64,000 bases of DNA from Cristatella mucedo (GCA_009760855.2 WPIO01000372.1:1-64000); one strand, 5' to 3'. Numbered from the stretch's first letter, positions 23,601 to 36,387 are shown. A program made the numbers and translations. Notes: a model not told the origin generated them from the letters alone.

Positions 23601-24099
23601 GCACTCTGCTGCCAGCCAGCGCACGCTCCGACAAGCAGATTTGAAGTTTCTAGATATTTCGCGATCTGCTGGGAACTCGTGCGACATGTGTTATTCGAGT
23701 GCGAAATGCTTGAAACAAGGTACAGCACTCTGCTGCCAGCCAGCGCACGCTCCGACATGCAGATTTGAAGTTTCTAGATATTCCGCGATCTGCTGCGAAC
23801 TCGTGCGAAATGTGTTATTTACGTGCGAAAAGCTAGAAACAAGGTGAAGCACTCTGGTGACAGCCAGCGCACGCTCCGACATGCAGATTTGAAGTTTCTA
23901 GATATTCCGCGATCTGCTGCGAACTCGTGCGAAATGTGTTATTCGAGTGCGAAATGCTTGAAACAAGGTGCAGCACTCTGCTGCCAGCCGGCGCACACTC
24001 CGACATGCAGATTTGAAGTTTGTAGATATTCAGCGATCTGCTGCGAACTCGTGCGAAATGTGTTATTTACGTGCGAAAAGCTTGAAACAAGGTGAAGCA

Positions 24100-25010
24100 C
24101 TCAGGTGACAGCCAGTGCACGCTCCGACATGCAGATTTGAAGTTTCTAGATATTCCGCGATCTGCTGCGAACTCGTGCGAAATGTGTTATTGACGTTCGA
24201 AATGCTTGAAACAAGGTGCAGCACTCTGTAGCCAGCCAGCTCACGCTCCGACATGCAGATTTGAAGTTTCTAGATATTCCGGGATCTTCTGGGAACTCGT
24301 GCGAAATGTGTTATTTACGTGCGACAGGCTTAAAACAAGGTGAAGCACTCTGCTGCCAGCCAGCCCACGCTCCGACAAGCAGATTTAAAGTTTCTAGATA
24401 TTCCGGGATCTGCTGGGAACTCGTGCGAAATGTGTTATTTACGTGCGAAAGGCTTAAAACAAGGTGAAGCACTCAGGTGACAGCCAGCTCACACTCCGAC
24501 ATGCAGATTTAAAGTTTCTAGATATTCCGGGATCTGCTGGGAACTCGTGCGAAATGTGTTATTTACGTGCGAAAAGCTAGAAACAAGGTGAAGCACTCTG
24601 GTGACAGCCAGCGCACGCTCCGACATGCAGATTTGAAGTTTCTAGATATTCCGCGATCTGCTGCGAACTCGTGCGAAAAGTGTTATTTACGTGCGAAATG
24701 CTTGAAACAAGGTGAAGCCCTTTGGAGACAGCCAGCGCACTCTCCGACATGTAGATTTAAAGTTTCTAGATATTCCGTGATCTGCTGGGAACTCGTGCAA
24801 AATGTGTTATTTGAGTGCGAAATGCTTGAAACAAGGTACAGCACTCTGCTGCCAGCCAGCTCACGCTCCGACATGCAGATTTAAAGTTTCTAGATATTCT
24901 GCGATCAGCTGCGAACTCGTGCGAAATGTTTTATTTACGTGCAAAAAGCTTGAAACAAGATGAAGCCCTTTGGTGACAGCCAGCGCGCGCTCCGACATGT
25001 AGATTTAAAG
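24100..25010. repeat. Cassette epsilon, copy 1
   Basis: Pairs with 30,968-31,878 at a constant offset of 6,868 bp. Shared markers: CAGCCAGTGCACGC; TTATTGACGTTCG; CTGTAGCCAGCC; GGGATCTTCTGGG; CCGACAAGCAGATTTAAAG; GCGAAAAGTGTTATT; CCCTTTGGAGACAGCC; GCACTCTCCGAC; GTTTTATTTACGTGCAAAA. The offset is not a multiple of 124, reflecting truncated units between the copies. Confidence 0.85.
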
Positions 25011-25085
25011 TTTCTAGATATTCCGCGATCTGCTGCGAACTCGTGCGAAATGTGTTATTCGAGTGCGAAAAGCTTGAAACAAGGT

Positions 25086-25258
25086 GCAGCACTCTGCTGC
25101 AAGCCAGCGCACGCTCCGACATGCCGATTTGAAGTTTCTAGATATTCTCCAGCCAGCGCACGCTCCGACATGCAGATTTGAAGTTTCTGGTTATTCAGCG
25201 ATCTGCTGCGAACTCGTGCGAAATGTGTTATTCGAGTCCGAAATGCTCAAAATAAGGT
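25086..25258. repeat. Fused monomer pair (173 bp, 75-bp deletion)
   Basis: TCTAGATATTC (to about 62) joins TCCAGCCAGCGCACG (from about 14 of the next unit). The downstream half is a TCTGGTTATTCAGCG/TTCGAGTCCG subtype. Confidence 0.9.
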
Positions 25259-26199
25259 GCAGCACTCAGCTGCCAGCCAGCTCACGCTCCGACATGTAGA
25301 TTTAAAGTTCCTAGATATTCGGCGTTCTACTGTGAACTCGTGCGAAATGTGTTATTTACTTGCGAAATGCTTGAAACAAGGTGCAGCACTTTGCTGCCAG
25401 CCAGCTCACGCTCCGACAAGCAGATTTGAAGTTTCTGGATATTCCGCGATCTGCTGCGAACTCGTGCGAAATGTGTTATTCGAGTGGGAAATGCTCAAAA
25501 CAAGGTGCAGCACTCTGCTGCCAGCCAGCCCACGCTCTGACATGCAGATTTGAAGTTTCTAGATATTCCGCGATCTGCTGCGAACTCGTGCGAAATGTGT
25601 TATTTACGTGCGAAATACTTGAAACAAGGTGCAGCACTCTGCTGCCAGCCAGCTCACGCTCCGACATGCAGATTTAAAGTTCCTAGATATTCCGCGATCT
25701 GCTGCGAACTCGTGCGAAATGTGTTATTTACGTTCAAATCGCTTGAACCACGTGCAGCACACTGTTGCTAGCCAGCACACACTCCAACATGCAGATTTAA
25801 AGTTTCTAGATATTCCGGGATCAGCTGGGAACTCGTGCGAAATGTGTTATTCAAGTGCGAAATGCTCAAATCAAGGTTCGGCACTCTGCTGCAAGCCGGC
25901 GCACACTCCGACATGCAGATTTGAAGTTTGTAGATATTCAGCGATCTGCTGCGAACTCGTGCGAAATGTGTTTTTTACGTGCGAAAAGCTTGAAACAAGG
26001 TGAAGCCCTTAGGTGACAGCCAGCTCACGCTCCGACATGCAGATTTGAAGTTTCTAGATATTCCGCGATCTGCTGCGAACTCGTGCGAAATGTGTTATTT
26101 CCGTGCGAAAAGCTTGAAACAATGTGCAGCGCTCTGCTGTCAGCCAGCACACGCTCCGACATGCAGATTTGAAGTTTCTAGTTATTCCGCGATCTGCTG

Positions 26200-26670
26200 C
26201 GAACTCGTGCGAAATGTGTTATTCGAGTCCGAAATGCTCAAAATAAGGTGCAGCACTCAGCTGCCAGCCAGCTCACGCTCCGACATGTAGATTTGAAGTT
26301 CCTAGATATTCGGCGTTCTACTGTGAACTCGTGCGAAATGTGTTATTTACGTGCGAAATACTTGAAACAAGGTGCAGCACTCTGCTGTCAGCCAGCACAC
26401 GCTCCGACGAGCAGATTTGAAGTTTCTAGTTATTCCGCGATCTGCTGCGAACTCGTGCGAAATGTGTTATTCGAGTCCGAAATGCTCAAACTAAGGTGCA
26501 GCACTCAGCATCCAGCCAGCTCACGCTCCGACATGTAGATTTGAAGTTCCTAGATATTCGGCGTTCTGCTGTGAACTCGTGCGAAATGTGTTATTTACGT
26601 GCGAAATGCTTGAAACAAGGTGCAGTACTTTGCAGCCAGCCAGCTCACGCTCCGACGAGCAGATTTGAAG
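26200..26670. repeat. Dimeric (248-bp) higher-order repeat, site 3
   Basis: GGCGTTCT occurs at 26,312 and 26,560, 248 bp apart. Its partner monomer has GAGCAGATTTGAAG, TCTAGTTATTCCGCG and TTCGAGTCCG, the same as site 1 (3,900-4,330). The following monomer is the GCAGTACTTTGCAGCC subtype, also as at site 1. Confidence 0.85.
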
Positions 26671-27949
26671 TTTCTGGATATTCCGCGATCTGCTGCGAAC
26701 TCGTGCGAAATGTGTGTTATTCGAGTGCGAAATGCTCAAAACAAGGTGCAGCACTCTGCTGCCAGCCAGCTCACGCTCCGACATGCAGATTTGAAGTTTC
26801 TAGATATTCTGCGATCTGCTGCGAACTCGTGCGAAATGTGTTATTTACGTGCGAAATGCTTGAAACAAGGTGCAGCACTCTGCTGCCAGCCAGCTCACGC
26901 TCCGACATGCAGATTTGAAGTTTCTAGATATTCAGCGATCTGCTGCGAACTCGTGCGAAATGTGTTTTTTACGTGCGAAATGCTTGAAACAAGCTGCAGC
27001 ACTCTGCTGACAGCCAGCCACGCTCCGACATGCAGATTTGAAGTTTCTAGATATTCCGTGATCTGCTGCGAACTCGTGCTAAATGTGTTATTGACTTTCG
27101 AAATGCTTGAAACAAGGTGCAGCACTCTCTAGCCAGCCAGCTCACGCTCCGACATGCAGATTTAAAGTTTCTAGATATTCCGGGATCTTCTGGGAACTCG
27201 TGCGAAATGTGTTATTTACGTGCGAAAAGCTTAAAACAAGGTGCAGCACTCTGCTGCCAGCCAGCCCACGCTCCGACATGCAGATTTGAAGTTTCTAGAT
27301 ATTCCGCGATCTGCTGCGAACTCGTGCGAAATGTGTTATTTACGTGCGAAATGCTTGAAACAAGGTGCAGCACTCTGCTGCCAGCCAGCTCACGCTCCGA
27401 CATGCAGATTTAAAGTTTCTAGATATTCCGCGATCTGCTGCGAACTCGTGCGAAATGTGTTATTTACGTTCAAAACGCTTGAACAAGGTGCAGCACTCTG
27501 TTGCCAGCCAGCACACACTCCGACATGCAGATTTAAAGTTTCTAGATATTCCGCGATCTGCTGCGAACTCGTGCGAAATGTGTTATTTACGTGCGAAAAG
27601 CTAGAAACAAGGTGAAGCACTCAGGTGACAGCCAGAAAACACTCCGACAAGCAGATTTTAGTTTCTAGATATTCCAGGATCTGCTGGGAACTCGTGCGAA
27701 ATGTGTTATTTACGTGCGAAAAGCTAAAAACAAGGTGAAGCACTCAGGTGACAGCCAGCGCACGCTCCGACATGCAGATTTGAAGTTTCTAGATATTCCG
27801 CGATCTGCTCAGATTTCGTGCGAAATGTGGTATTTACGTGCGAAAAGCTTGAAACAAGGTGAAGCCCTTTGATGACAGCCAGCACACGCTCCGACATGTA
27901 GATTTGAAGTTTCTAGATATTCCGTGATCTGCTGGGAACTCGTGCAAAA

Positions 27950-28620
27950 TGTGGTTTTCGAGTGCGAAATGCTTGAAACAAGGTACAGCACTCAGATGCC
28001 AGCCAGCTCACGCTCCGACATGTAGATTTGAAGTTCCTAGATATTCGGCGTTCTACTGTGAACTCGTGCGAAATGTGTTATTTCCGTGCGAAATACTTGA
28101 AACAAGGTGCAGCACTCTGCTGTCAGCCAGCGCACGCTCCGACAAGCAGATTTGAAGTTTCCGGTTATTCGGCGATCTACTGCGAACTCGTGCGACATGT
28201 GTTATTCGAGTCCGAAATGCTCAAAATAAGGTGCAGCACTCAGCTGCCAGCCAGCTCACGCTCCGACATGTAGAGATTTAAAGTTTCTAGATATTCGGCG
28301 TTCTACTGTGAACTCGTGCGAAATGTGTTATTTCCGTGCGAAATACTTGAAACAAGGTGCAGCACTCTGCTGTCAGCCAGCGCACGCTCCGACAAGCAGA
28401 TTTGAAGTTTCTGGTTATTCGGCGATCTACTGCGAACTCGTGCGACATGTGTTATTCGAGTCCGAAATGCTCAAAATAAGGTGCAGCACTCTCAGCTGCC
28501 AGCCAGCTCACGCTCCGACATGTAGATTTGAAGTTCCTAGATATTCGGCGTTCTACTGTGAACTCGTGCGAAATGTGTTATTTACGTGCGAAATGCTTAA
28601 AAACATGGTGAAGCCCTTTG
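27950..28620. repeat. Dimeric higher-order repeat, site 4
   Basis: GGCGTTCTAC occurs at 28,047, 28,297 and 28,547. The period is 250 here because each dimer carries a private 2-bp insertion (GTAGAGATTT at about 28,272; CACTCTCAGC at about 28,489). It aligns with site 2 and both lead into cassette alpha. Confidence 0.86.
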
Positions 28621-29160
28621 GTGACAGCCAGCCCACTCTCCGACGAGCAGATTTGAAGTTTCTAGATATTACGTGATCTGCTGGGAACTCGTGCAAAATT
28701 GGTTAATCGAGTGCGAAAAGCTTGAAACAAGGTACAGCACTCTGCTGCCTGCCAGCCCACACTCCGACACCTAGATTTGAAGTTTCTAGATATTCCGGGA
28801 TCTGCTGGGAACTCGTGCGAAATGTGTCATTTACGTGCGAAAAGCTTGAAACAAGGTGAAGCACTCTGGTGACAGCCAGCTCACGCTCCGACGTGCAGAT
28901 TTGAAGTTTCTAGATATTCCGCGATCTGCTGCGAACTCGTGCGACATGTGTTATTCGAGTGCGAAATGCTTGAAACAAGGTGCAGCACTCTGCTGCCAGC
29001 CGGCGCACGCTCCGACATGCAGATTTAAAGTTTCTAGATATTTTGCGATCAGCTGCGAACTCGTGCGAAACGTATTATTCGAGTGCGAAATGCTCAAATC
29101 AAGGTTTGGCACTCTGCTGCAAGCCGGCGCACACTCCGACATGCAGATTTGAAGTTTGTA
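28366..29160. repeat. Cassette alpha, copy 3
   Basis: Matches 14,141-14,935 at offset 14,225, and together with site 4 matches the segment from 13,730. Markers: CCCACTCTCCGACGAG, ATTACGTGATC at 28,667, TTGGTTAATCGAG, CCGACGTGCAG, ATTTTGCGATCAGC, GGTTTGGCAC. It ends where TTTGTAGATATTCAGCG is replaced by TTTGTAGATATTCCGGG. Confidence 0.85.
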
Positions 29161-30967
29161 GATATTCCGGGATCTGCTGGGAACTCGTGCGAAATGTGTC
29201 ATTTACGTGCGAAAAGCTTGAAACAAGGTGAAGCCCTTTGTTGACAGCGAGCTCACGCTCCGACATGTAGATTTGAAGTTTCTAGATATTCCGTGATCTG
29301 CTGGGAACTCGTGCAAAATGTGTTATTCGAGTGCGAAATGCTTGAAACAAGGTACAGCACTCTGCTGCCAGCCAGCTCACGCTCCGACATGCAGATTTGA
29401 AGTTTCTAGATTTCCGCGATCTGCTGCGAACTCGTGCGAAATGTGTTATTTACGCGCCAAATGCTTGAAACAAGGTGCAGCAGTCTGCTGCCAGCCAGCT
29501 CACGCTCCGACACCAAGATTCAAAGTTTCTAGATATTCCGCGATCTGCTGCGAACTCGTGCTAAATGTGTTATTTACGTGCGAAAAGCTTGAAACAAGGT
29601 GCAGCACTCTGCTGCCAGCCAGCTCACGCTCCGACAAGCAGATTTGAAGTTTCTGGATATTCTGCGATCTTCTGCAAACTCGTGCGAAATGTGTTATTTA
29701 CGTGCGAAATACTTGAAACAAGGTGCAGCACTCTGCTGTCAGCCAGCGTACGCTCCGACAAGCAGATTTGAAGTTTCTGGTTATTCAGCGATCTGCTGGG
29801 AACTCGTGAGACATGTGTTATTCGAGTGCGAAATGCTCAAATCAAGGTTCGGCACTCTGCTGCAAGCCGGCGCACACTCCGACATGCAGATTTGAAGTTT
29901 CTAGACATTCCGCGATCTGCTGCGAACTCGTGCGAAATGTGTTATTTACGTGCGAAAAGCTAGAAACAAGGTGAAGCACTCTGGTGACAGCCAGCGCACG
30001 CTCCGACATGCAGATTTGAAGTTTCTAGATATTCAGCGATCTGCTGCGAACTCGTGCGAAATGTGTTATTCGAGTGCGAAATGCTCAAATCAAGGTTCAG
30101 CACTCTGCTGCAAGCCGGCGCACACTCCGACATGCAGATTTGAAGTTTGTAGATATTCAGCGATCTGCTGCGAACTCGTGCGAAATGTGTTATTTACGTG
30201 CGAAAAGCTTGAAACAAGGTGAAGCCCTTTGATGACAGCCAGCGCACGCTCCGACATGCAGATTTGAAGTTTCTAGATATTCCGTGATCTGCTGGAAACT
30301 CGTGCAAAATGTGTTATTCGAGAGCGAAATGCTCGAAACAAGGTACAGCACTCTGCTGCCAGCCAGCAACGCTCCGACATGCAGATTTGAAGTTTGTAGA
30401 TATTCAGCGATCTGCTGCGAACTCGTGCGAAATGTGTTATTTACGTGCGAAATGCTTGAAACAAGGTACAGCACTCTGCTGCCAGCCAGCTCACGCTCCG
30501 ACATGCAGATTTGAAGTTACTAGATATTCCGCGATCTGCTGCAAACTCGTGCGAAATGTGTTATTTACGTTCAAAACGCTTGAACCAGGTGCAGCACTCT
30601 GTTGCCAGCCAGCACACACTCCGACATGCAGCTTTAAAGTTCCTAGATATTCTGCGATCTGCTGCGAACTCGTGCGAAATGTGTTATTTACCTTCAAAAC
30701 GCTTGAACCAGGTGCAGCACTCTGTTGCTAGCCAGCGCACACTCCGACATGCAGATTTAAAGTTTCTAGATATTCCGGGATCTGCTGGGAACTCGTGCGA
30801 AATGTGTTATTTACGTGCGAAAAGCTAGAAACAAGGTGAAGCACTCAGGTGACAGCCAGCGCACACTCCGACAAGCAGATTTAAAGTTTCTAGATATTCC
30901 GGGATCTGCTGGGAACTCGTGCGAAATGTGTTATTTACGTGCGAAAAGCTAGAAACAAGGTGAAGCA

Positions 30968-31878
30968 CTCAGGTGACAGCCAGTGCACGCTCCGACATGC
31001 AGATTTGAAGTTTCTAGATATTCCGCGATCTGCTGCGAACTCGTGCGAAATGTGTTATTGACGTTCGAAATGCTTGAAACAAGGTGCAGCACTCTGTAGC
31101 CAGCCAGCTCACGCTCCGACATGCAGATTTGAAGTTTCTAGATATTCCGGGATCTTCTGGGAACTCGTGCGAAATGTGTTATTTACGTGCGAAAGGCTTA
31201 AAACAAGGTGAAGCACTCTGCTGCCAGCCAGCCCACGCTCCGACAAGCAGATTTAAAGTTTCTAGATATTCCGGGATCTGCTGGGAACTCGTGCGAAATG
31301 TGTTATTTACGTGCCAAATGCTTAAATTAAGGTGAAGCACTCAGGTGACAGCCAGCGCACACTCCGACATGCAGATTTAAAGTTTCTAGATATTCCGGGA
31401 TCTGCTGGGAACTCGTGCGAAATGTGTTATTTACGTGCGAAAAGCTAGAAACAATGTGAAGCACTCAGGTGACAGCCAGCGCACGCTCTGACATGCAGAT
31501 TTGAAGTTTCTAGATATTCCGCGATCTGCTGCGAACTCGTGCGAAAAGTGTTATTTACGTGCGAAATGCTTGAAACAAGGTGAAGCCCTTTGGAGACAGC
31601 CAGCGCACTCTCCGACATGTAGATTTAAAGTTTCTAGATATTCCGTGATCTGCTGGGAACTCGTGCAAAATGTGTTATTTGAGTGCGAAATGCTGTATAC
31701 AAGGTACAGCACTCTGCTGCCAGCTAGCGCACGCTCCGACATGCAGATTTAAAGTTTCTAGATATTCTGCGATCAGCTGCGAACTCGTGCGAAATGTTTT
31801 ATTTACGTGCAAAAAGCTTGAAACAAGATGAAGCCCTTGGGTGACAGCCAGCGCCCGCTCCGACATGTAGATTTAAAG
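30968..31878. repeat. Cassette epsilon, copy 2
   Basis: Same marker order as 24,100-25,010. Private differences: ATGCTTAAATTAAGG at about 31,319, CTGTATACAAGG at about 31,693 and CTCTGACATG at about 31,486. The last monomers (CAAAAAGCTTGAAAC, GATGAAGCCC) recur also near 2,065 and 12,385. Confidence 0.83.
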
Positions 31879-32573
31879 TTTCTAGATATTCCGTGATCTG
31901 CTGGGAACTCGTGCAAAATGTGTTATTTGAGTGCGAAATGCTTAAAACAAGGTACAGCACTCTGCTTCCAGCCAGCGCACGCTCCGACATGCAGATTTGA
32001 AGTTTCTAGATATTCCGCGATCTGCTGCGAACTCGTGCGAAATGTGTTATTTCCGTGCGAAAAGCTTGAAACAATGTGCAGCACTCAGCTGCCAGCCAGC
32101 TCACGCTCCGACATGCAGATTTGAAGTTTCTAGATATTCCGCGATCTGCTGCGAACTCGTGCGAAACGTGTTATTTACGTGCGAAATGCTCAAATCAAGG
32201 TGCAGCACTCTGCTGCCAGCAAGGGCACGCTCCGACATGCAGATTTGAACTTACTAGATATTCGGCGATCTGCTGCGAACTCGTGCGAAACGTGTTATTT
32301 ACGTGCGAAATTCTTTACACAAGGTGCAGCACTCTGCTGCCAGCAAGCGCACGCTCCGACATGCAGATTTGAAGTTTCTACATATTCCGCGATCTGCTGC
32401 GAACTCGTGCGAAACGTGTTATTTACGTGCGAAATGCTTTAAACAAGGTGCAGCACTCTGCTGCCAGCCAGCCCATGCTCCGACATGTAAATTTGAAGTT
32501 TCTACATATTCCGCGATTTGCTTCGAACTTGTGCGAAACGCGTTATTTACGTGCGAATAGCTTTGAACATTGT

Positions 32574-32616
32574 GCAGCACTCTGCTGCCAGCCAGCTCAC
32601 GCTCCGACGTGCAGAA
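32574..32616. repeat. Truncated monomer (43 bp, 81-bp deletion)
   Basis: The shortest unit seen. CCGACGTGCAGA (to about 42) runs directly into AGCAGCACTCTG (start of the next unit). The CAGA/GCAG similarity at the joint offers 2-3 bp of microhomology. Confidence 0.92.
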
Positions 32617-32740
32617 GCAGCACTCTGCTGCCAGCCAGCTCACGCTCCGACATGCAGATTTGAAGTTTCTAGATATTCCGCGATCTGCTGCAAACTCGTG
32701 CGAAATGTGTTATTTACGTGCGAAATGCTTTAAACATGGT

Positions 32741-32791
32741 GCAGCACTCTGCTGCCAGCCAGCGCACGCTCCGACATGCAGAGAACCAGGT
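32741..32791. repeat. Truncated monomer (51 bp, 73-bp deletion)
   Basis: ACATGCAGA (to about 42) joins GAACCAGGTGCAGC (from about 115). The GAACCAGG form marks the CGTTCAAAACGCTTGAACC subtype, which is otherwise absent nearby. It is separated from the 43-bp truncated unit by one full monomer, and both start their deletion at position 42. Confidence 0.92.
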
Positions 32792-35700
32792 GCAGCACTC
32801 TGTTGCCAGCCAGCGCACACTCCGACATGCAGATTTAAAGTTTCTAGATATTCCGCGATCTGCTGCGAACTCGTGCGAAAATGTGTTATTTTACGTGCGA
32901 AAATGCTTGAAACAAGGTGCAGCACTCTGCTGCCAGCCAGCTCACGCTCCGACATGCAGATTTGAAGTTTCTAGATATTCCGCGATCTGCTGTGAACTCG
33001 TGCGAAATGTGTTATTTACGTGCGAAATGCTTGAAACAAGGTGCAGCACTCTGCTGCCAGCCAGCGCACGCTCCGACATGCAGATTTGAAGTTTCTAGAT
33101 ATTCCGCGATCTGCTGCGAACTCGTGCGAAATGTGTTATTCGACGTGCGAAATGCTTGAAAACAAGGTGCAGCACTCTGCTGCCAGCCAGCAGCCACGCT
33201 CCGACATGCAGATTTGAAGTTTCTAGATATTCCGCGATCTGCTGCGAACTCGTGCGAAATGTGTTATTTACGTGCGAAATGCTTGAAACAAGGTGCAGCA
33301 CTCTGCTGCCAGCCAGCTCACGCTCCGACATGCAGATTTGAAGTTTCTAGATATTCCGCGATCTGCTGCGAACTCGTGCGAAATGTGTTATTTACGTGCG
33401 AAATGCTTAAAACAAGGTGCAGCACTCTGCTGCCAGCCAGCACACGCTCCGACATGCAGATTTGAAGTTTCTAGATTTCCGCGATCTGCTGCGAACTCGT
33501 GCGAAATGTGTTATTTACGTCCGAAAATGCTTGAAACAAGGTGCAGCACTCTGCTGCCAGCCAGCTCACGCTCCGACATGCTGATTTGAAGTTTCTAGAT
33601 ATTCCGCGATTTGCTGCGAACTCGTGCGAAATGTGTTATTTTACGTGCGAAATGCTTTAAACAAGGTGCAGCACTCTGCTGCCAGCCAGCGCACGCTCCG
33701 ACATGCAGATTTGAAGTTTCTAGATATTCCGCGATCTGCTGCGAACTCGTGCGAAATGTGTTTTTTACGTGCGAAATGCTGAAAACACAAGGTGCAGCAC
33801 TCTGCTGCCAGCCAGCGCACGCTCCGACATGCAGATTTGAAGTTTCTAGATATTCCGCGATCTGCTGCGAACTCGTGCGAAATGTGTTATTTACGTGCGA
33901 AAAGCTTGAAACAAGGTGCAGCACTCTGCTGCCAGCCAGCGCACGCTCCGACATGCAGATTTGAAGTTTCTAGATATTCCGCGATCTGCTGGGAACTCGT
34001 GCGAAATGTGTTATTCGAGTGCGAAAAGCTCAAAACAAGGTGCAGCACTCTGCTGCCATCCAGCTCACGCTCCGACATGCAGATTTGAAGTTTCTAGATA
34101 TTCCGCGATCTGCTGCGAACTCGTGCGAAACGTGTTATTTACGTGCGAAATGCTTGAAACATGGTGCAGCGCTCTGCTGCCAGCCAGCGCACGCTCCGAC
34201 ATGTGGATTCGAAGTTTCTACATATTCCGCGATCTGCTGCGAACTCGTGCGAAATGTGTTATTTACGTGCGAAATGCTCAAAACAAGGTGCAGCACTCTG
34301 CTGCCAGCCAGCGCACGCTCCGACATGCAGATTTGAAGTTTCTAGATATTCCGCGATCTGCTGCGAACTCGTGCGAAAAGTATTATTTACTGTGCGAAAT
34401 GCTTGAAACAAGGTGCAGCACTCTGCTGCCAGCCAGCGCACGCTCCGACATGCAGATTTGAAGTTTCTAGATATTCCGCGATCTGCTGCGAACTCGTGCG
34501 AAATGTGTTATTACGTGAGAAATGCTTGAAAACAAGGTGCAGCACTCTGCTGCCAGCCAGCTCACGCTCCGACATGCAGATTTGAAGTTTCTAGATATTC
34601 CGCGATCTGCTGCGAACTCGTGCGAAATGTGTTATTTACGTGCGAAATGCTTGAAACAAGGTGCAGCACTCTGCTGCCAGCCAGCTCACGCTCCGACATG
34701 CAGATTTGAAGTTTCTAGATATTCCGCGATCTGCTGCGAACTCGTGCGAAATGTGTTATTTTACGTGCGAAATGCTTGAAACAAGGTGCAGCACTCTGCT
34801 GCCACGAACCACACGCTCCGACATGCAGATTTGAAGTTTCTAGATATTCCGCGATCTGCTGCGAACTCGTGCGAAAACGTGTTATTTACGTGCAAAATTC
34901 TTTAAACAAGGTGCAGCACTCTGCTGCCAGCCAGCGCACGCTCCGACATGCAGATTTAAAGTTTCTAGATATTCCGCGATCTGCTGCGAACTCGTGCGAA
35001 ATGTGTTATTTACGTGCGAAATGCTTGAAACAAGGTGCAGCACTCTGCTGCCAGCCAGGGCACGCTCCGACATGCAGATTTGAAGTTTCTAGATATTCCG
35101 CGATCTGCTGCGAACTCGTGCGAAATGTGTTATTTACGTGCGAAATGCTTGAAACAAGGTGCAGCACTCTGCTGCCAGCCAGCGCACGCTCCGACATGCA
35201 GATTTGAAGTTTCTAGATATTCCGCGATCTGCTGCGAACTCGTGCGAAATGTGTTATTTACGTGCGAAATGCTTGAAACAAGGTGCAGCACTCTGCTGCC
35301 AGCCAGCTCACGCTCCGACATGCAGATTTGAAGTTTCTAGATATTCCGCGATCTGCTGCGAACTCGTGCGAAATGTGTTATTTACGTGCGAAATTCTTTA
35401 AACAAGGTGCAGCACTCTGCTGCCAGCCAGCGCACGCTCCGAGATGCAAATTTGAAGTTTCTAGACATTCCGCGATCTGCTGCGAACTCGTGCGAAATGT
35501 GTTATTTACGTGCGAAATGCTTGAAACAAGGTGCAGCACTCTGCTGCCAGCCAGCGCACGCTCCGACATGCAGATTTGAAGTTTCTAGATATTCCGCGAT
35601 CTGCTGCGAACTCGTGCGAAACGTGTTTATTACGTGCAAAAATGCTTGAAACAAGGTACAGCACTCTGCTGCCAGCCAGCACACGCTCCGACATGCAGAT

Positions 35701-36387
35701 TTGAAGTTTCTAGATATTCCGCGATCTGCTGCGAACTCGTGCGAAATGTGTTATTTACGTGCGAAATGCTTGAAACAAGGTGCAGCACTCTGCTGCCAGC
35801 CAGCCCACGCTCCGACATGCAGATTTGAAGTTTCTAGATATTCCGCGATCTGCTGCGAACTCGTGCGAAATGTGTTATTTACGTGCGAAATGCTTTAAAC
35901 AAGGTGCAGCACTCTGCTGCCAGGAAGCGCACGCTCCGACATGCAAATTTGAAGTTTCTACATATTCCGCGATCTGCTGCGAACTCGTGCGAAATGTGTT
36001 ATTTACGTGCGAAATGCTAGAACAACATGGTGCAGCACTCTGCTGCCAGCCAGCTCACGCTCCGACATGCAGATTTGAAGTTTCTAGATATTCCGCGATC
36101 TGCTGCGAACTCGTGCGAAACGTGTTATTTACGTGCGAAAATGCTCAAAACAAGGTGCAGCACTCTGCTGCCAGCCAGCTCACGCTCCGACATGCAGATT
36201 TGAAGTTTCTAGATATTCCGCGATCTGCTGCGAACTCGTGCGAAATGTGTTATTTACGTGCGAAATGCTTGAAACAAGGTGCAGCACTCTGCTGCCAGCC
36301 AGCGCACGCTCCGACATGCAGATTTGAAGTTTCTAGATATTCCGCGATCTGCTGCGAACTCGTGCGAAATGTGTTATTTACGTGCGA

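Larger units (their letters stand above)
16800..24060. repeat. Homogenised zone 2
   Basis: About 58 near-reference monomers. Subtype differences are limited to a few sites: GCTCACGC/GCGCACGC/GCCCACGC, TGAAG/TAAAG, GAAATGCTTG/GAAAAGCTTG, CTGCGAAC/CTGGGAAC. One- to four-base indels are frequent, for example at about 18,010-18,040, 18,097, 18,210, 18,371, 19,622, 20,012, 20,152, 21,220, 21,323, 22,077, 22,426 and 23,332. Confidence 0.85.
24060..32090. repeat. Variant zone 3 (largest)
   Basis: Eight kilobases of ordered variant subtypes containing cassette epsilon twice, dimer-repeat sites 3 and 4, and cassette alpha copy 3. About 26,700-27,620 is the most reference-like part. Small indels are rarer than in the homogenised zones, while substitutions are far denser. 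Confidence 0.82.

Noticed and set aside
24187..24206. RNA polymerase III B box in the TTATTGACGTTCGAAATG subtype
   Set aside because: GTTCGAAAT resembles GTTCRANNC but lacks the final C, no A box or T-run terminator is placed appropriately, and it is one subtype of the satellite. No tRNA- or SINE-like structure was found.
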